Shown here: positions 28,187 to 34,540 of the stretch, one piece after another | Layout: each line of letters opens with the position of its first letter | How positions within the stretch are numbered: position 1 is the stretch's first letter | Assembly: GCF_014650775.1 (NCBI RefSeq) | Contig: NZ_BMVP01000004.1 | Span: 248,001 to 312,000 of the forward strand | Origin: Streptomyces cirratus | GTDB taxonomy: Bacteria; Actinomycetota; Actinomycetes; Streptomycetales; Streptomycetaceae | Direction: 5' to 3' | DNA: 64,000 nt | Program-made: the position numbers and the translations under genes | The notes under the pieces: model-generated | What the model was told of the DNA's origin: nothing | The model's database searches: none | What the model saw: only the letters and a program-made list of their open reading frames with translations

Positions 28187-28951
28187 ATGGCCAACGAGCC
28201 TGTCACCACGCCCATCCACGACCTGTACGCGCAGCGGTTCGCCGCCGATCTCGAAACCAACCGCAAGGAACAGGCGGACCTCACCGCGCAGATCGAGGAA
28301 CTCCAAGACCGCCTGAGGCAGCTCCGGTCGGACGAGAACTGGCTCTGCGGTGTGCAGGGCGTACTGCCCCCGGCCGATGCCGTCGAGGCCGCCAAGGCGG
28401 CGCCGGCGGGGCCGGGGGCGGCCACCGTTCCCGGACCCCGCCGGGCGAAGAAGAGCACGGCCGGCGCGGCGCGGGCCAAGAAGGGCACCGCCGGCGCGGC
28501 GCGGGCCAAGAAGAGCACCGCCGGCGCGGCGCGGGCCAAGAAGGCCGCGGGGGCTGCCGTCCCCGGTACGGAGGCCGAGGCCGCCGCCAAGCCGGCCGCC
28601 CGCAAGCCCGACTCCGCCGCGTCCCCCGCCAAGAAGCCGGCCAGGACGGACGAACCCCCGCTGCGCGAACTCCTCCACGCCCTCCTGGTCCACGCCGCGG
28701 AGCCCCGCATGGTGAGCGAGGTCACGGCGGAACTGGCGCAGGCGCACCCCGGCCGGACGGCCTCCGGTCAGGTCGTCCGCAACACCCTGGAAGGACTCGT
28801 CAAGAAGGGGCAGGTCGAGAAGGAACACCGCCAGGGTTCGGTGATGTACACCGCCGTCCGGCCCGCCGCGCAGGGGGCGGCGTCCGATGCGGTCGCCGAA
28901 GCCGAAGCCGGCGCGGATACCGCCACGGACACCGCCACCGCCGCGCCGTAG
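28187..28951 (+). CDS. Coiled-coil, lysine/alanine-repeat protein with C-terminal winged helix-like domain
   Basis: A 254-residue protein of unknown function. Residues ~8-60 form a predicted coiled coil (FAADLETNRKEQADLTAQIEELQDRLRQLR is heptad-like). Residues 87-124 are 10-residue tandem repeats, AKKSTAGAAR and variants, giving a basic, histone H1-like linker. Residues ~155-225 (LRELLHALLVHAAEPRMVSEV, then GQVVRNTLEGLVKKGQVEKE) look like a winged helix, perhaps DNA-binding. The tail is acidic. A DNA-organising or regulatory role is inferred from this design. ATG 28187 follows GTGAG at 7 nt. Confidence 0.65.
   Translation: MANEPVTTPIHDLYAQRFAADLETNRKEQADLTAQIEELQDRLRQLRSDENWLCGVQGVLPPADAVEAAKAAPAGPGAATVPGPRRAKKSTAGAARAKKGTAGAARAKKSTAGAARAKKAAGAAVPGTEAEAAAKPAARKPDSAASPAKKPARTDEPPLRELLHALLVHAAEPRMVSEVTAELAQAHPGRTASGQVVRNTLEGLVKKGQVEKEHRQGSVMYTAVRPAAQGAASDAVAEAEAGADTATDTATAAP
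28445..28558 (+). repeat. 30-bp tandem coding repeats
   Basis: Three near-identical 30-bp units (28445-28474, 28475-28504, 28505-28534) and a partial fourth (to 28558) encode AKK(S/G)TAGAAR. Differences are limited to a few bases, so the array is recent or maintained by recombination. Confidence 0.9.
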
Positions 28952-28968
28952 TCGACGGACGGCCCGCC

Positions 28969-29364
28969 TCAGACCGGTTCGGTGCGGCCGAACAGCAGCG
29001 CGTAACCGGGCGGAAGCTGGGCGAGCGCCCGCCGGAGCACGTCCGCGTCCACGACGTCGGCCACGGTGCTGAGGACCGCGCCGCTGTCCCAGTGCGCGGT
29101 GTCAGGGGTCGCGCCCTCGATCAGGAGCGCGACCGCTTCCGTGAACTCCGGCGGGTCCAGCGGTGCGGTCGCCGCCACGGCTTCGAGGAGCGGCGGCGAG
29201 CAGGGAGCGGGCAGCTGGGCGGCGAGTTCCTCGCGTTCGGTGTCCGCCAGGTGGCCGCCCAGGGTGGCCAGCACCGCACGGGTGGAACGCTCGGCTTCGC
29301 GCGCGGTCGGATACTGGCCTCGTTCCTGGACCTGGGCCAGGTACTCGTCCCATGCGATCGCCAC
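28969..29364 (-). CDS. DUF2267 family protein
   Basis: A 131-residue all-helical protein. WDEYLAQVQERGQYPTAREAERSTRAVLATLGGHLADTEREELAAQLP is the characteristic helix-turn-helix-like repeat of DUF2267, and the second half (ADVVDADVLRRALAQLPPGYALLF) repeats the fold. Function unknown; family members are common in actinobacteria and often sit beside stress genes. It converges with the repeat-protein gene with a 17-bp gap. Confidence 0.87.
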   Translation of the reverse strand: MAIAWDEYLAQVQERGQYPTAREAERSTRAVLATLGGHLADTEREELAAQLPAPCSPPLLEAVAATAPLDPPEFTEAVALLIEGATPDTAHWDSGAVLSTVADVVDADVLRRALAQLPPGYALLFGRTEPV

Positions 29365-29513
29365 GGTGGGCCTCCTCGTCTACGTCCTGTGTCGTACTCG
29401 CTTACAGGGCGAGCCTGCCCCGGACCGCCCGCCGCAGCCTCCGGGCACGGCATCCATCCGGGGCCGGCCCGCGGATCCCACCCGTTCGGCGGGGAGGACG
29501 CGGTCCGCGCCGG

Positions 29514-30197
29514 TCAGCGGACGTGGGCCCTGACCTCCTCGTAGACCCTGGCGTCCACGGGGAAGGCAGTGTGCCGCAGACACCCGGTCTCGGTGTTCAC
29601 GGCGCCGCTGAGGGCGACGGTGCTGCTGTCGGGGCTGATGATGCCGTCGCACGGCGACCACCACGTGGCGTAGCGGGGTGCGCCGGGGGTCTCGTCACCG
29701 GCGTTGAGCTCGTTCAGGAAGCGCGAGCCGGGGCGCATCTCGGCGCAGGGCGCGCCGCCGCACAGGACGGCGGCGCTGGTGCCGTGGTTGGGGCCGGCGA
29801 GGGAGACCCACGCGTCGACCTTGCTGTCCCCGCCCAGGTTCTTGAGGTAGTAGCGGGAGGAGAGGGAGCCCATGGAGTGCGTGACCAGGTCGACCTTGGT
29901 GGCGCCGGTGGCGGCGAGGACGCGGTCGATCTCGTCGGCGAGCTGGCGGGCGGTCGTGACGTTGGACTGGGAGGTCGGGTAGCTCCACTGGTCCAGGCGG
30001 CCGGCCGGCCAGCCGTCGGACCGGAAGCGGTCGGCCATGGTGTTCCAGGTGGAACCGCTGCTGTTCCAGCCGTGGACGAAGACGATCGGATCGGGGCCGC
30101 CGGCAGCGGGCGCCGTCGGCGCGGCGGCGGCCTGGGGGATGAACGCGGCGAAGGCGAGTGCGGCGGCGGGGAGGGCCCGCAGGAGGTTGGGGGTCAC
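29514..30197 (-). CDS. Secreted lipase/esterase (alpha/beta hydrolase, lipase class 2)
   Basis: A 227-residue secreted protein. A signal peptide (NLLRALPAAALAFAAFIPQAAAA) leads into the lipase fold. VFVHGWNSSGSTWN is the oxyanion-hole loop, THSMGSLSSRYYL has the nucleophilic Ser, and SPCDGIISPDSS probably carries the acid Asp; the His is likely in CLRHTAF. Four Cys in the mature part could form disulfides. It should hydrolyse short-chain lipids outside the cell. GTG 30197 was chosen because it opens directly on the signal peptide. Confidence 0.88.
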   Translation of the reverse strand: MTPNLLRALPAAALAFAAFIPQAAAAPTAPAAGGPDPIVFVHGWNSSGSTWNTMADRFRSDGWPAGRLDQWSYPTSQSNVTTARQLADEIDRVLAATGATKVDLVTHSMGSLSSRYYLKNLGGDSKVDAWVSLAGPNHGTSAAVLCGGAPCAEMRPGSRFLNELNAGDETPGAPRYATWWSPCDGIISPDSSTVALSGAVNTETGCLRHTAFPVDARVYEEVRAHVR

Positions 30198-30419
30198 GCC
30201 GCCAGGTTGTAGCGCAGCCGCCCGGCCCGGTCGCGGGTCCGGCCGAACCGCACCCGACTGGCTGCCGTCCTTCACCCAGGAAACGTTTCAGCGCGGGCCG
30301 TGGCAGACCCGGCCGGTACCCCGCTCGCGCACGGCACGCGCGGCCGGCGACCTCGCCCCGTCGCGGACGAGGGTTGCGCCCCGCCTCCCGCCTGGTCGAG
30401 CCTGCCCCGGCGTTGCGCA

Positions 30420-30560
30420 GGCCGCCCGGCGCAACGTCGCCGACGAGGGCTGCCCGCATCGGCTCCCTACGGCATCACTTCGGCGGGCACCGGGAACTGG
30501 TGCCCGCCGCGACGCGTTCGAGGCTCGCCCGGGTGTACGCGGCGGGGCCCCGCCCTCGGA
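30420..30560 (+). pseudogene. Relic of a TetR-family regulator
   Basis: The 445-bp gap between the lipase and the next gene has no intact gene, but from about 30455 the plus strand reads RIGSLRHHFGGHRELVPAAT and continues RSRLARVYAAG. This strongly resembles the recognition helix and following segment of TetR regulators (IGSLRHHF is a common form). No start and no proper helix-turn-helix N-terminus precede it, and the remainder degenerates into Arg/Pro-rich sequence. Confidence 0.4.
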
Positions 30561-30642
30561 GACCTCGCGCGGAAGGCATCCGCAGGCAGCCGAGGGCTCA
30601 TGGCACGGAGCCCGCGTCGGCTCAACGGCGCCGGCGCCGCGG

Positions 30643-31134
30643 TCAGCGCGGAGTGCCGCGGTCGCGGCGCCGACGGCGCGCCGCGCGTCGTGCGGGTCCC
30701 GATGCGTGCCACCTTCGGACCAGGAGGGTCGCCGCCGAGGCCGCGAAGAGGGCCGCGGTGATCAGCAGCCAGCGCCCCAGGAAACCGCCGGCCGGGAGCC
30801 CCGTGGTCGCGGTGTAGTGGCCGACCCGGCGCAGGACCAGCGGCCACCAGACCAGCAGCAGGAGCCCCGAGACGAACGCCGGGACGCGTACGTAGTTCAC
30901 GCTCGGCCACGGCGCTCCCGGGAGTTGCGCGCCCCGGTCGAGCACGGAGTACAGGGGGAGCAGCACGAGGTCGTGCAGGAGCGCCGCCCCGACGAACCAG
31001 AGGGCCACGCCCACCGCGTCCCCCTTGAGGAGGCGCGTGCCCGCGTAGGCGGTGAGGGCGAAGGAGGCCAGTACGAGCAGCAGGTGCAGCGGGGAGGCCC
31101 CGTAGCGTCGGCGGAACGCGGTCGCACCGCTCAT
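30643..31134 (-). CDS. Four-helix integral membrane protein coupled to a heme-Mo oxidoreductase
   Basis: A 163-residue membrane protein with four clear helices (LHLLLVLASFALTAYAGTRLL; AVGVALWFVGAALLHDLVLLPLYS; VPAFVSGLLLLVWWPLVL; WLLITAALFAASAATLLV) and an Arg-rich C-terminus. I do not recognise a family. Its ATG overlaps the oxidoreductase TGA (ATGA at 31131-31134), so it is translated with that gene and probably serves in the same membrane complex. Confidence 0.7.
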   Translation of the reverse strand: MSGATAFRRRYGASPLHLLLVLASFALTAYAGTRLLKGDAVGVALWFVGAALLHDLVLLPLYSVLDRGAQLPGAPWPSVNYVRVPAFVSGLLLLVWWPLVLRRVGHYTATTGLPAGGFLGRWLLITAALFAASAATLLVRRWHASGPARRAARRRRRDRGTPR

Positions 31135-32456
31135 ACCGGCTCTCCGAAGGTGAGGCGAGTGACCCATTTGGTGTTGTTGACGCCGGGTGCGCCGGGGACG
31201 ATGACGCGGGCCGGGTAGCCGTGGTCGGGCGAGAGGACGGCCCCGTTGACCCGTACGGCCAGGAGCGAGCGGTGGTCGCGCACCTGGTTGTCCCTCAGGG
31301 CCACCGAGCTGAACGACCCGCCCCGCTGCACCGATTCCACCAGGACCTGCGGGGCGTCCGTGCCCAGCCCGACCAGCGCGGCCAGAGCGGTGAGCCGTAC
31401 GCCGCTCCACAACTGGTCGGGGGTGGACCAGCCCTCCACGCAGGCGATGGGCAGGGCCGCCTCGTTCTGCTCCATGGCCAGCAGTTCCTCGCGGGTCAGC
31501 ACCACTTGGCGGCCCGGCCCGCGTACGGTCAGCCGCCAGGCGGGGCCGATGTCACTGGGGCGGATGCCCACGGACGCCGCGGTCTTGTTGATCTGGAAGC
31601 CGTTCGGGCCGGAGCCGGGATCCCGGCCGTGCGGGGCGAGCAGCGCGGTGTGGCGCCACCAGCCGCCCACGCTCTGCCCGGCCGTCACGACGAACAGCGC
31701 CAGGGACCCCAGCCCGACCATGGCGACCGCTCCGCGGCGGGAGACGGTCGCCGCCGCCGGGCGGGGCGAGACCAGCCCGGCCGCCTCCGGCGTACCGGCC
31801 GCAGGCCGCGCCCCCGGGGCGCGTACGGCGCGGACCGCTCGTGGCAGCCGGAAGGCGACGTGCACGACGAAGGCGCCGATGAACACCCACGCCCCGTAGA
31901 AGTGCAGGGTGTAGAAGGAGCCCGGGAAGATGTAGTGCAGCTGCACGTTGAGGATGCCGGTGACGAACTCGAAGCCCGCGCCGCCCACCAGCAGGAGCAG
32001 GGACAGGCGCTCGATGCCGTGGCTGACCGACCGCACGGGTGGCCATTCGAACAGTTTGGGGATGACCGACCACAGTTTCGCCAGCAGTACGGGAACGAGC
32101 ACGACACCGACGACGACGTGCACGCCCTGGGTCAGCCGGTAGAGCCAGTGCGGCGAGGTCGGCCAGGAGAACAGGTAGAACCCGAGCCACCCCTTGCCGG
32201 GAGTCTGGTCGTTGACCGGTGCCAGGTCCGGGTTGTACGCCGCGTACGACAGCAGGCCGGTCAGGAACAGGAGTGTGACTCCGACCAGCAGGACGAGCCC
32301 GAACACCGCGGTCAGCCACGGCCCCCGCAGCGGACTGCGCCAGAATTGCGGACGCGCGGGCCCCGGCGGCGGGGCGGCGAGCAAGCGGGCCGCAGGACCC
32401 GGTCGCGGCCGGGCGGTGGGCGCCGGCCGGCCCTGCTCGCCGTCGTTCGCCTCCAT
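31131..32456 (-). CDS. Membrane-anchored molybdopterin oxidoreductase fused to a cytochrome b561-like domain
   Basis: A 441-residue fusion. The N-terminal half has four transmembrane helices with conserved His (TQGVHVVVGVV, FYTLHFYGAWVF, FVVHVAF), as in diheme cytochrome b domains. A fifth helix (VAMVGLGSLALFVVTAGQ) precedes a sulfite oxidase-type Mo-cofactor domain (~270-441). IACVEGWS carries the molybdenum-ligating Cys, and SPDHGYPARVIVPG, then NNTKWVTRL, are family signatures. The Mo domain probably sits outside the membrane and passes electrons to heme. Substrate unknown. ATG 32456 follows GGAGGTG. Confidence 0.9.
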   Translation of the reverse strand: MEANDGEQGRPAPTARPRPGPAARLLAAPPPGPARPQFWRSPLRGPWLTAVFGLVLLVGVTLLFLTGLLSYAAYNPDLAPVNDQTPGKGWLGFYLFSWPTSPHWLYRLTQGVHVVVGVVLVPVLLAKLWSVIPKLFEWPPVRSVSHGIERLSLLLLVGGAGFEFVTGILNVQLHYIFPGSFYTLHFYGAWVFIGAFVVHVAFRLPRAVRAVRAPGARPAAGTPEAAGLVSPRPAAATVSRRGAVAMVGLGSLALFVVTAGQSVGGWWRHTALLAPHGRDPGSGPNGFQINKTAASVGIRPSDIGPAWRLTVRGPGRQVVLTREELLAMEQNEAALPIACVEGWSTPDQLWSGVRLTALAALVGLGTDAPQVLVESVQRGGSFSSVALRDNQVRDHRSLLAVRVNGAVLSPDHGYPARVIVPGAPGVNNTKWVTRLTFGEPV

Positions 32457-32728
32457 CGGGACACCTCCGCGTACGCGCTCGCCGGTCGTCGGGGAGACGA
32501 TCCCGCACCGGAGGCCCGTCCGGACCGGTGACACGCCCTCCGGGGCCGCGCGGTGGCGCCCGTACCCCTCCGCCGGGTCACGCCTTCGACGCGGGGGTCA
32601 GTGGTGGGGAGAACGCATCACCTGCCGCATCGCAACCACACGGGCCCCTCCCCGGGGAGGGGTCCGGACGACCCGCGCGATCAGGGCTTTCAGGGCTTGC
32701 AGGGCTTGCAGGGCTTGCCTGACCGTGG
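32457..32728. repeat. Intergenic 272 bp with 9-bp tandem repeats and a terminator-like palindrome
   Basis: Four 9-bp repeats CAGGGCTT(T/G) run from 32682 to 32717, just after the PNPOx-like gene's stop. An 18-bp palindrome at 32645-32662 (arms CCCCTCCCC and GGGGAGGGG) could end leftward transcription. The rest holds the presumed promoter of the heme-Mo fusion gene. Confidence 0.7.
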
Positions 32729-33667
32729 TCACCGCGGACTCCGCTCCTGCTGCCGGGCGAGCGCCGCGAGGTCGCGGAACCGGTCCCACTGGACCCGGGG
32801 CCGGCGCAGACCCCTGCGGTCCAGGTACCTGTCCGTGGACCGCCTCGCGTGGCGCAGGACCCGCAGCGCGTCCGCCGGGCGGCCCGAACCCATCGGTTCC
32901 ACCACCGTCGTGGGCAGCAGGGTCCAGCCCGCCGCGGTCTGCCGCAGCTCTCCCCGCACGAGGGCGTTGTGCATGCCGTTCAGCCGCTCGTCGTGCCGGT
33001 GCACCAGCAGCGAGGCCGGCCCCGCGGCCACGGCGCAGTCGGGCGGTACGTCCACCGCGAAGCCGCCCTGCGTCGGCGCCGGCCGGGTCCGGGCGAGTAC
33101 GGGTGCCCCGGACGCGTCCCGGGCGGCCAGCACCGCGGTGGGGTAGCGGGCCAGGAGCCCGGCCCCCGGCAGGGCTCCGCTCAGGACGCCGGACGCCCGC
33201 GGTCGGGGCGGGGCCACCACGGGCGGCCGTACGGTCACCTGCTCGGCGGTGACCGTGATGAGGAGCCGCAGGTAGTACCAGTGCATCAACGGCCGCATGG
33301 GCGGCGACAGGTACGACCGGCTGTGCGGCTGACGCTCGAAGAGCGTGCGCCAGTAGTCCTCGGCCCCTCGGGGGCCCGTCATGATCTTGTCGGGGCACTG
33401 CGCCCGGCCGCCCACGAAGACCTGGGGAGCGGGATCGAGGCCGCTGCCGGTGGGGTCGGAGAAGAGGAGGGCGACACGGCCGTCGCGGCGCACGTTGAGT
33501 GCCTTCTGCGCGAACGCGAGGGAGGTGGTGAGCAGGAGCGTGCCGTCCTGCCGCCGCGACACGGCCGTCGGCCAGGCGAGCGGCGCACCGTCCCTGCCGA
33601 GGGTGGCGAACTCGCAGGTCCGGTAGGCGTCGAGGACGTCGAGCGGGGCGGCGTCGAGTGCTGTCAT
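32729..33667 (-). CDS. Pyridoxamine 5'-phosphate oxidase-like (split-barrel flavin/F420) protein
   Basis: A 312-residue protein. The first ~130 residues (CEFATLGRDGAPLAWPTAVSR, then LNVRRDGRVALLFSDPTGSGL) form a split-barrel domain of the PNPOx family, which binds FMN or F420. The C-terminal half (PTAVLAARDASGAPVLARTRP) seems to be a second, related barrel, so this may be a tandem-domain member. The ATG at 33667 overlaps the hemerythrin gene's stop (ATGA), so the two work as one unit. Reaction unknown. Confidence 0.8.
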   Translation of the reverse strand: MTALDAAPLDVLDAYRTCEFATLGRDGAPLAWPTAVSRRQDGTLLLTTSLAFAQKALNVRRDGRVALLFSDPTGSGLDPAPQVFVGGRAQCPDKIMTGPRGAEDYWRTLFERQPHSRSYLSPPMRPLMHWYYLRLLITVTAEQVTVRPPVVAPPRPRASGVLSGALPGAGLLARYPTAVLAARDASGAPVLARTRPAPTQGGFAVDVPPDCAVAAGPASLLVHRHDERLNGMHNALVRGELRQTAAGWTLLPTTVVEPMGSGRPADALRVLRHARRSTDRYLDRRGLRRPRVQWDRFRDLAALARQQERSPR

Positions 33668-34368
33668 CGTCCCGCCCCACCGTTCAGCGGCCCCCGCAGG
33701 GCGCGGCAGGAGGCGGTGTACCGGCGACGTCCCACTGCCTTCCACATCAGACGGCCGATGAACGGGGCCTTGCCGAGGAAGTAGGCCTGCTCCTGCGGCG
33801 TCGCCTCTTCGAGGATCGCGCCGAGGGCGATCAGGAGCTTGTTCTTGGGGACGGTTTCCAGTCCGCGGCGTCCGACGAGGTCCCACTCGGCGACGCTCAG
33901 GTGTTCGGCGACCAGCGGGAGGACGAGCCGCTCCTCGTCGTCGAGGTGTTCGAGGAGCGCCGACCGGTGTTCCTCCAGCGCCAGGGCGAGTTCCCTCGCC
34001 GCGGCCGGGCCGGCGGAGCGCTCCCAGGCGGGCGTGCGGTCCGCGACCACCGCCAGGCTCCGGTCGATGCGCTGGTGCTGCTCCTCCATCCGTACGACGA
34101 GTGCGTCGTCCGGGGCCCGTTCGCGCAGCAGTGGCCAGAGCGTCTCGTCCTCGACGGTGTGGTGGTGGTGCAGCCCCGTCACGTACTCGGCCAGATGAGC
34201 GCCGACTTGGGCGGCTCGGGCCGTCGCACCGTCAGGGACGGCCCGCACCAGACGCGGCAGCAGGGCGGACTCGCGGCGGAAGACGCGGTGGACCACCACC
34301 ATCTCGTGGGTGTGGGGACGCCCGTCGGCGGGACGTTCGAGGGGGGTAGTGCTGCCGGACACGCTCAC
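33664..34368 (-). CDS. Hemerythrin-domain protein
   Basis: A 234-residue protein whose N-terminal ~150 residues form a hemerythrin-like four-helix bundle: HTHEMVVVHRVFRRE, YVTGLHHHHTVEDETLW, MEEQHQRID and LEEHRSALLEHLDDEERLVLPL supply the His/Glu ligands for a diiron centre. Such proteins sense or bind O2 or NO. The C-terminal part (AILEEATPQEQAYFLGKAPFIGRLMW) is common in actinobacterial relatives. Start is GTG 34368; ATG 34410 is an alternative. It is divergent from the SARP regulator across an array of heptamer repeats. Confidence 0.8.
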   Translation of the reverse strand: MSVSGSTTPLERPADGRPHTHEMVVVHRVFRRESALLPRLVRAVPDGATARAAQVGAHLAEYVTGLHHHHTVEDETLWPLLRERAPDDALVVRMEEQHQRIDRSLAVVADRTPAWERSAGPAAARELALALEEHRSALLEHLDDEERLVLPLVAEHLSVAEWDLVGRRGLETVPKNKLLIALGAILEEATPQEQAYFLGKAPFIGRLMWKAVGRRRYTASCRALRGPLNGGAGR

Positions 34369-34420
34369 TTGCTCCAGGAGTCGGGGGCGGGAAGAGGACG
34401 ACAACAGCATGTCCGCCCCT

Positions 34421-34471
34421 GCTTGGCCATGGCTTGGCGATGGCTTGGCGCTCGCCTGCCGACCACTTGGC
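34421..34471. promoter_or_regulatory. SARP-type operator array: heptamers at 11-bp spacing
   Basis: GCTTGGC occurs at 34421, 34432 and 34443, exactly 11 bp apart. At the next two 11-bp steps lie GCCTGCC (34454, degenerate) and ACTTGGC (34465). Direct heptamer repeats at 11-bp steps are the recognised binding layout of SARP regulators. The array lies in the spacer between the hemerythrin gene and the SARP gene itself, 70 bp before its start, so autoregulation is likely. A weak -10 (TGACCT, 34479-34484) sits 7-8 bp after the last repeat, the spacing typical of SARP promoters. Confidence 0.7.
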
Positions 34472-34540
34472 GTCCCCGTGACCTGGGCGTTCACCGTCCG
34501 TTGATCGGATGAGCAGGTCGCTCCGGTAGATTTCAGCCGC

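Noticed and set aside
28445..28558. Possible CRISPR-like array
   Set aside because: The repeats are directly adjacent with no spacers, keep the reading frame and encode a basic linker.
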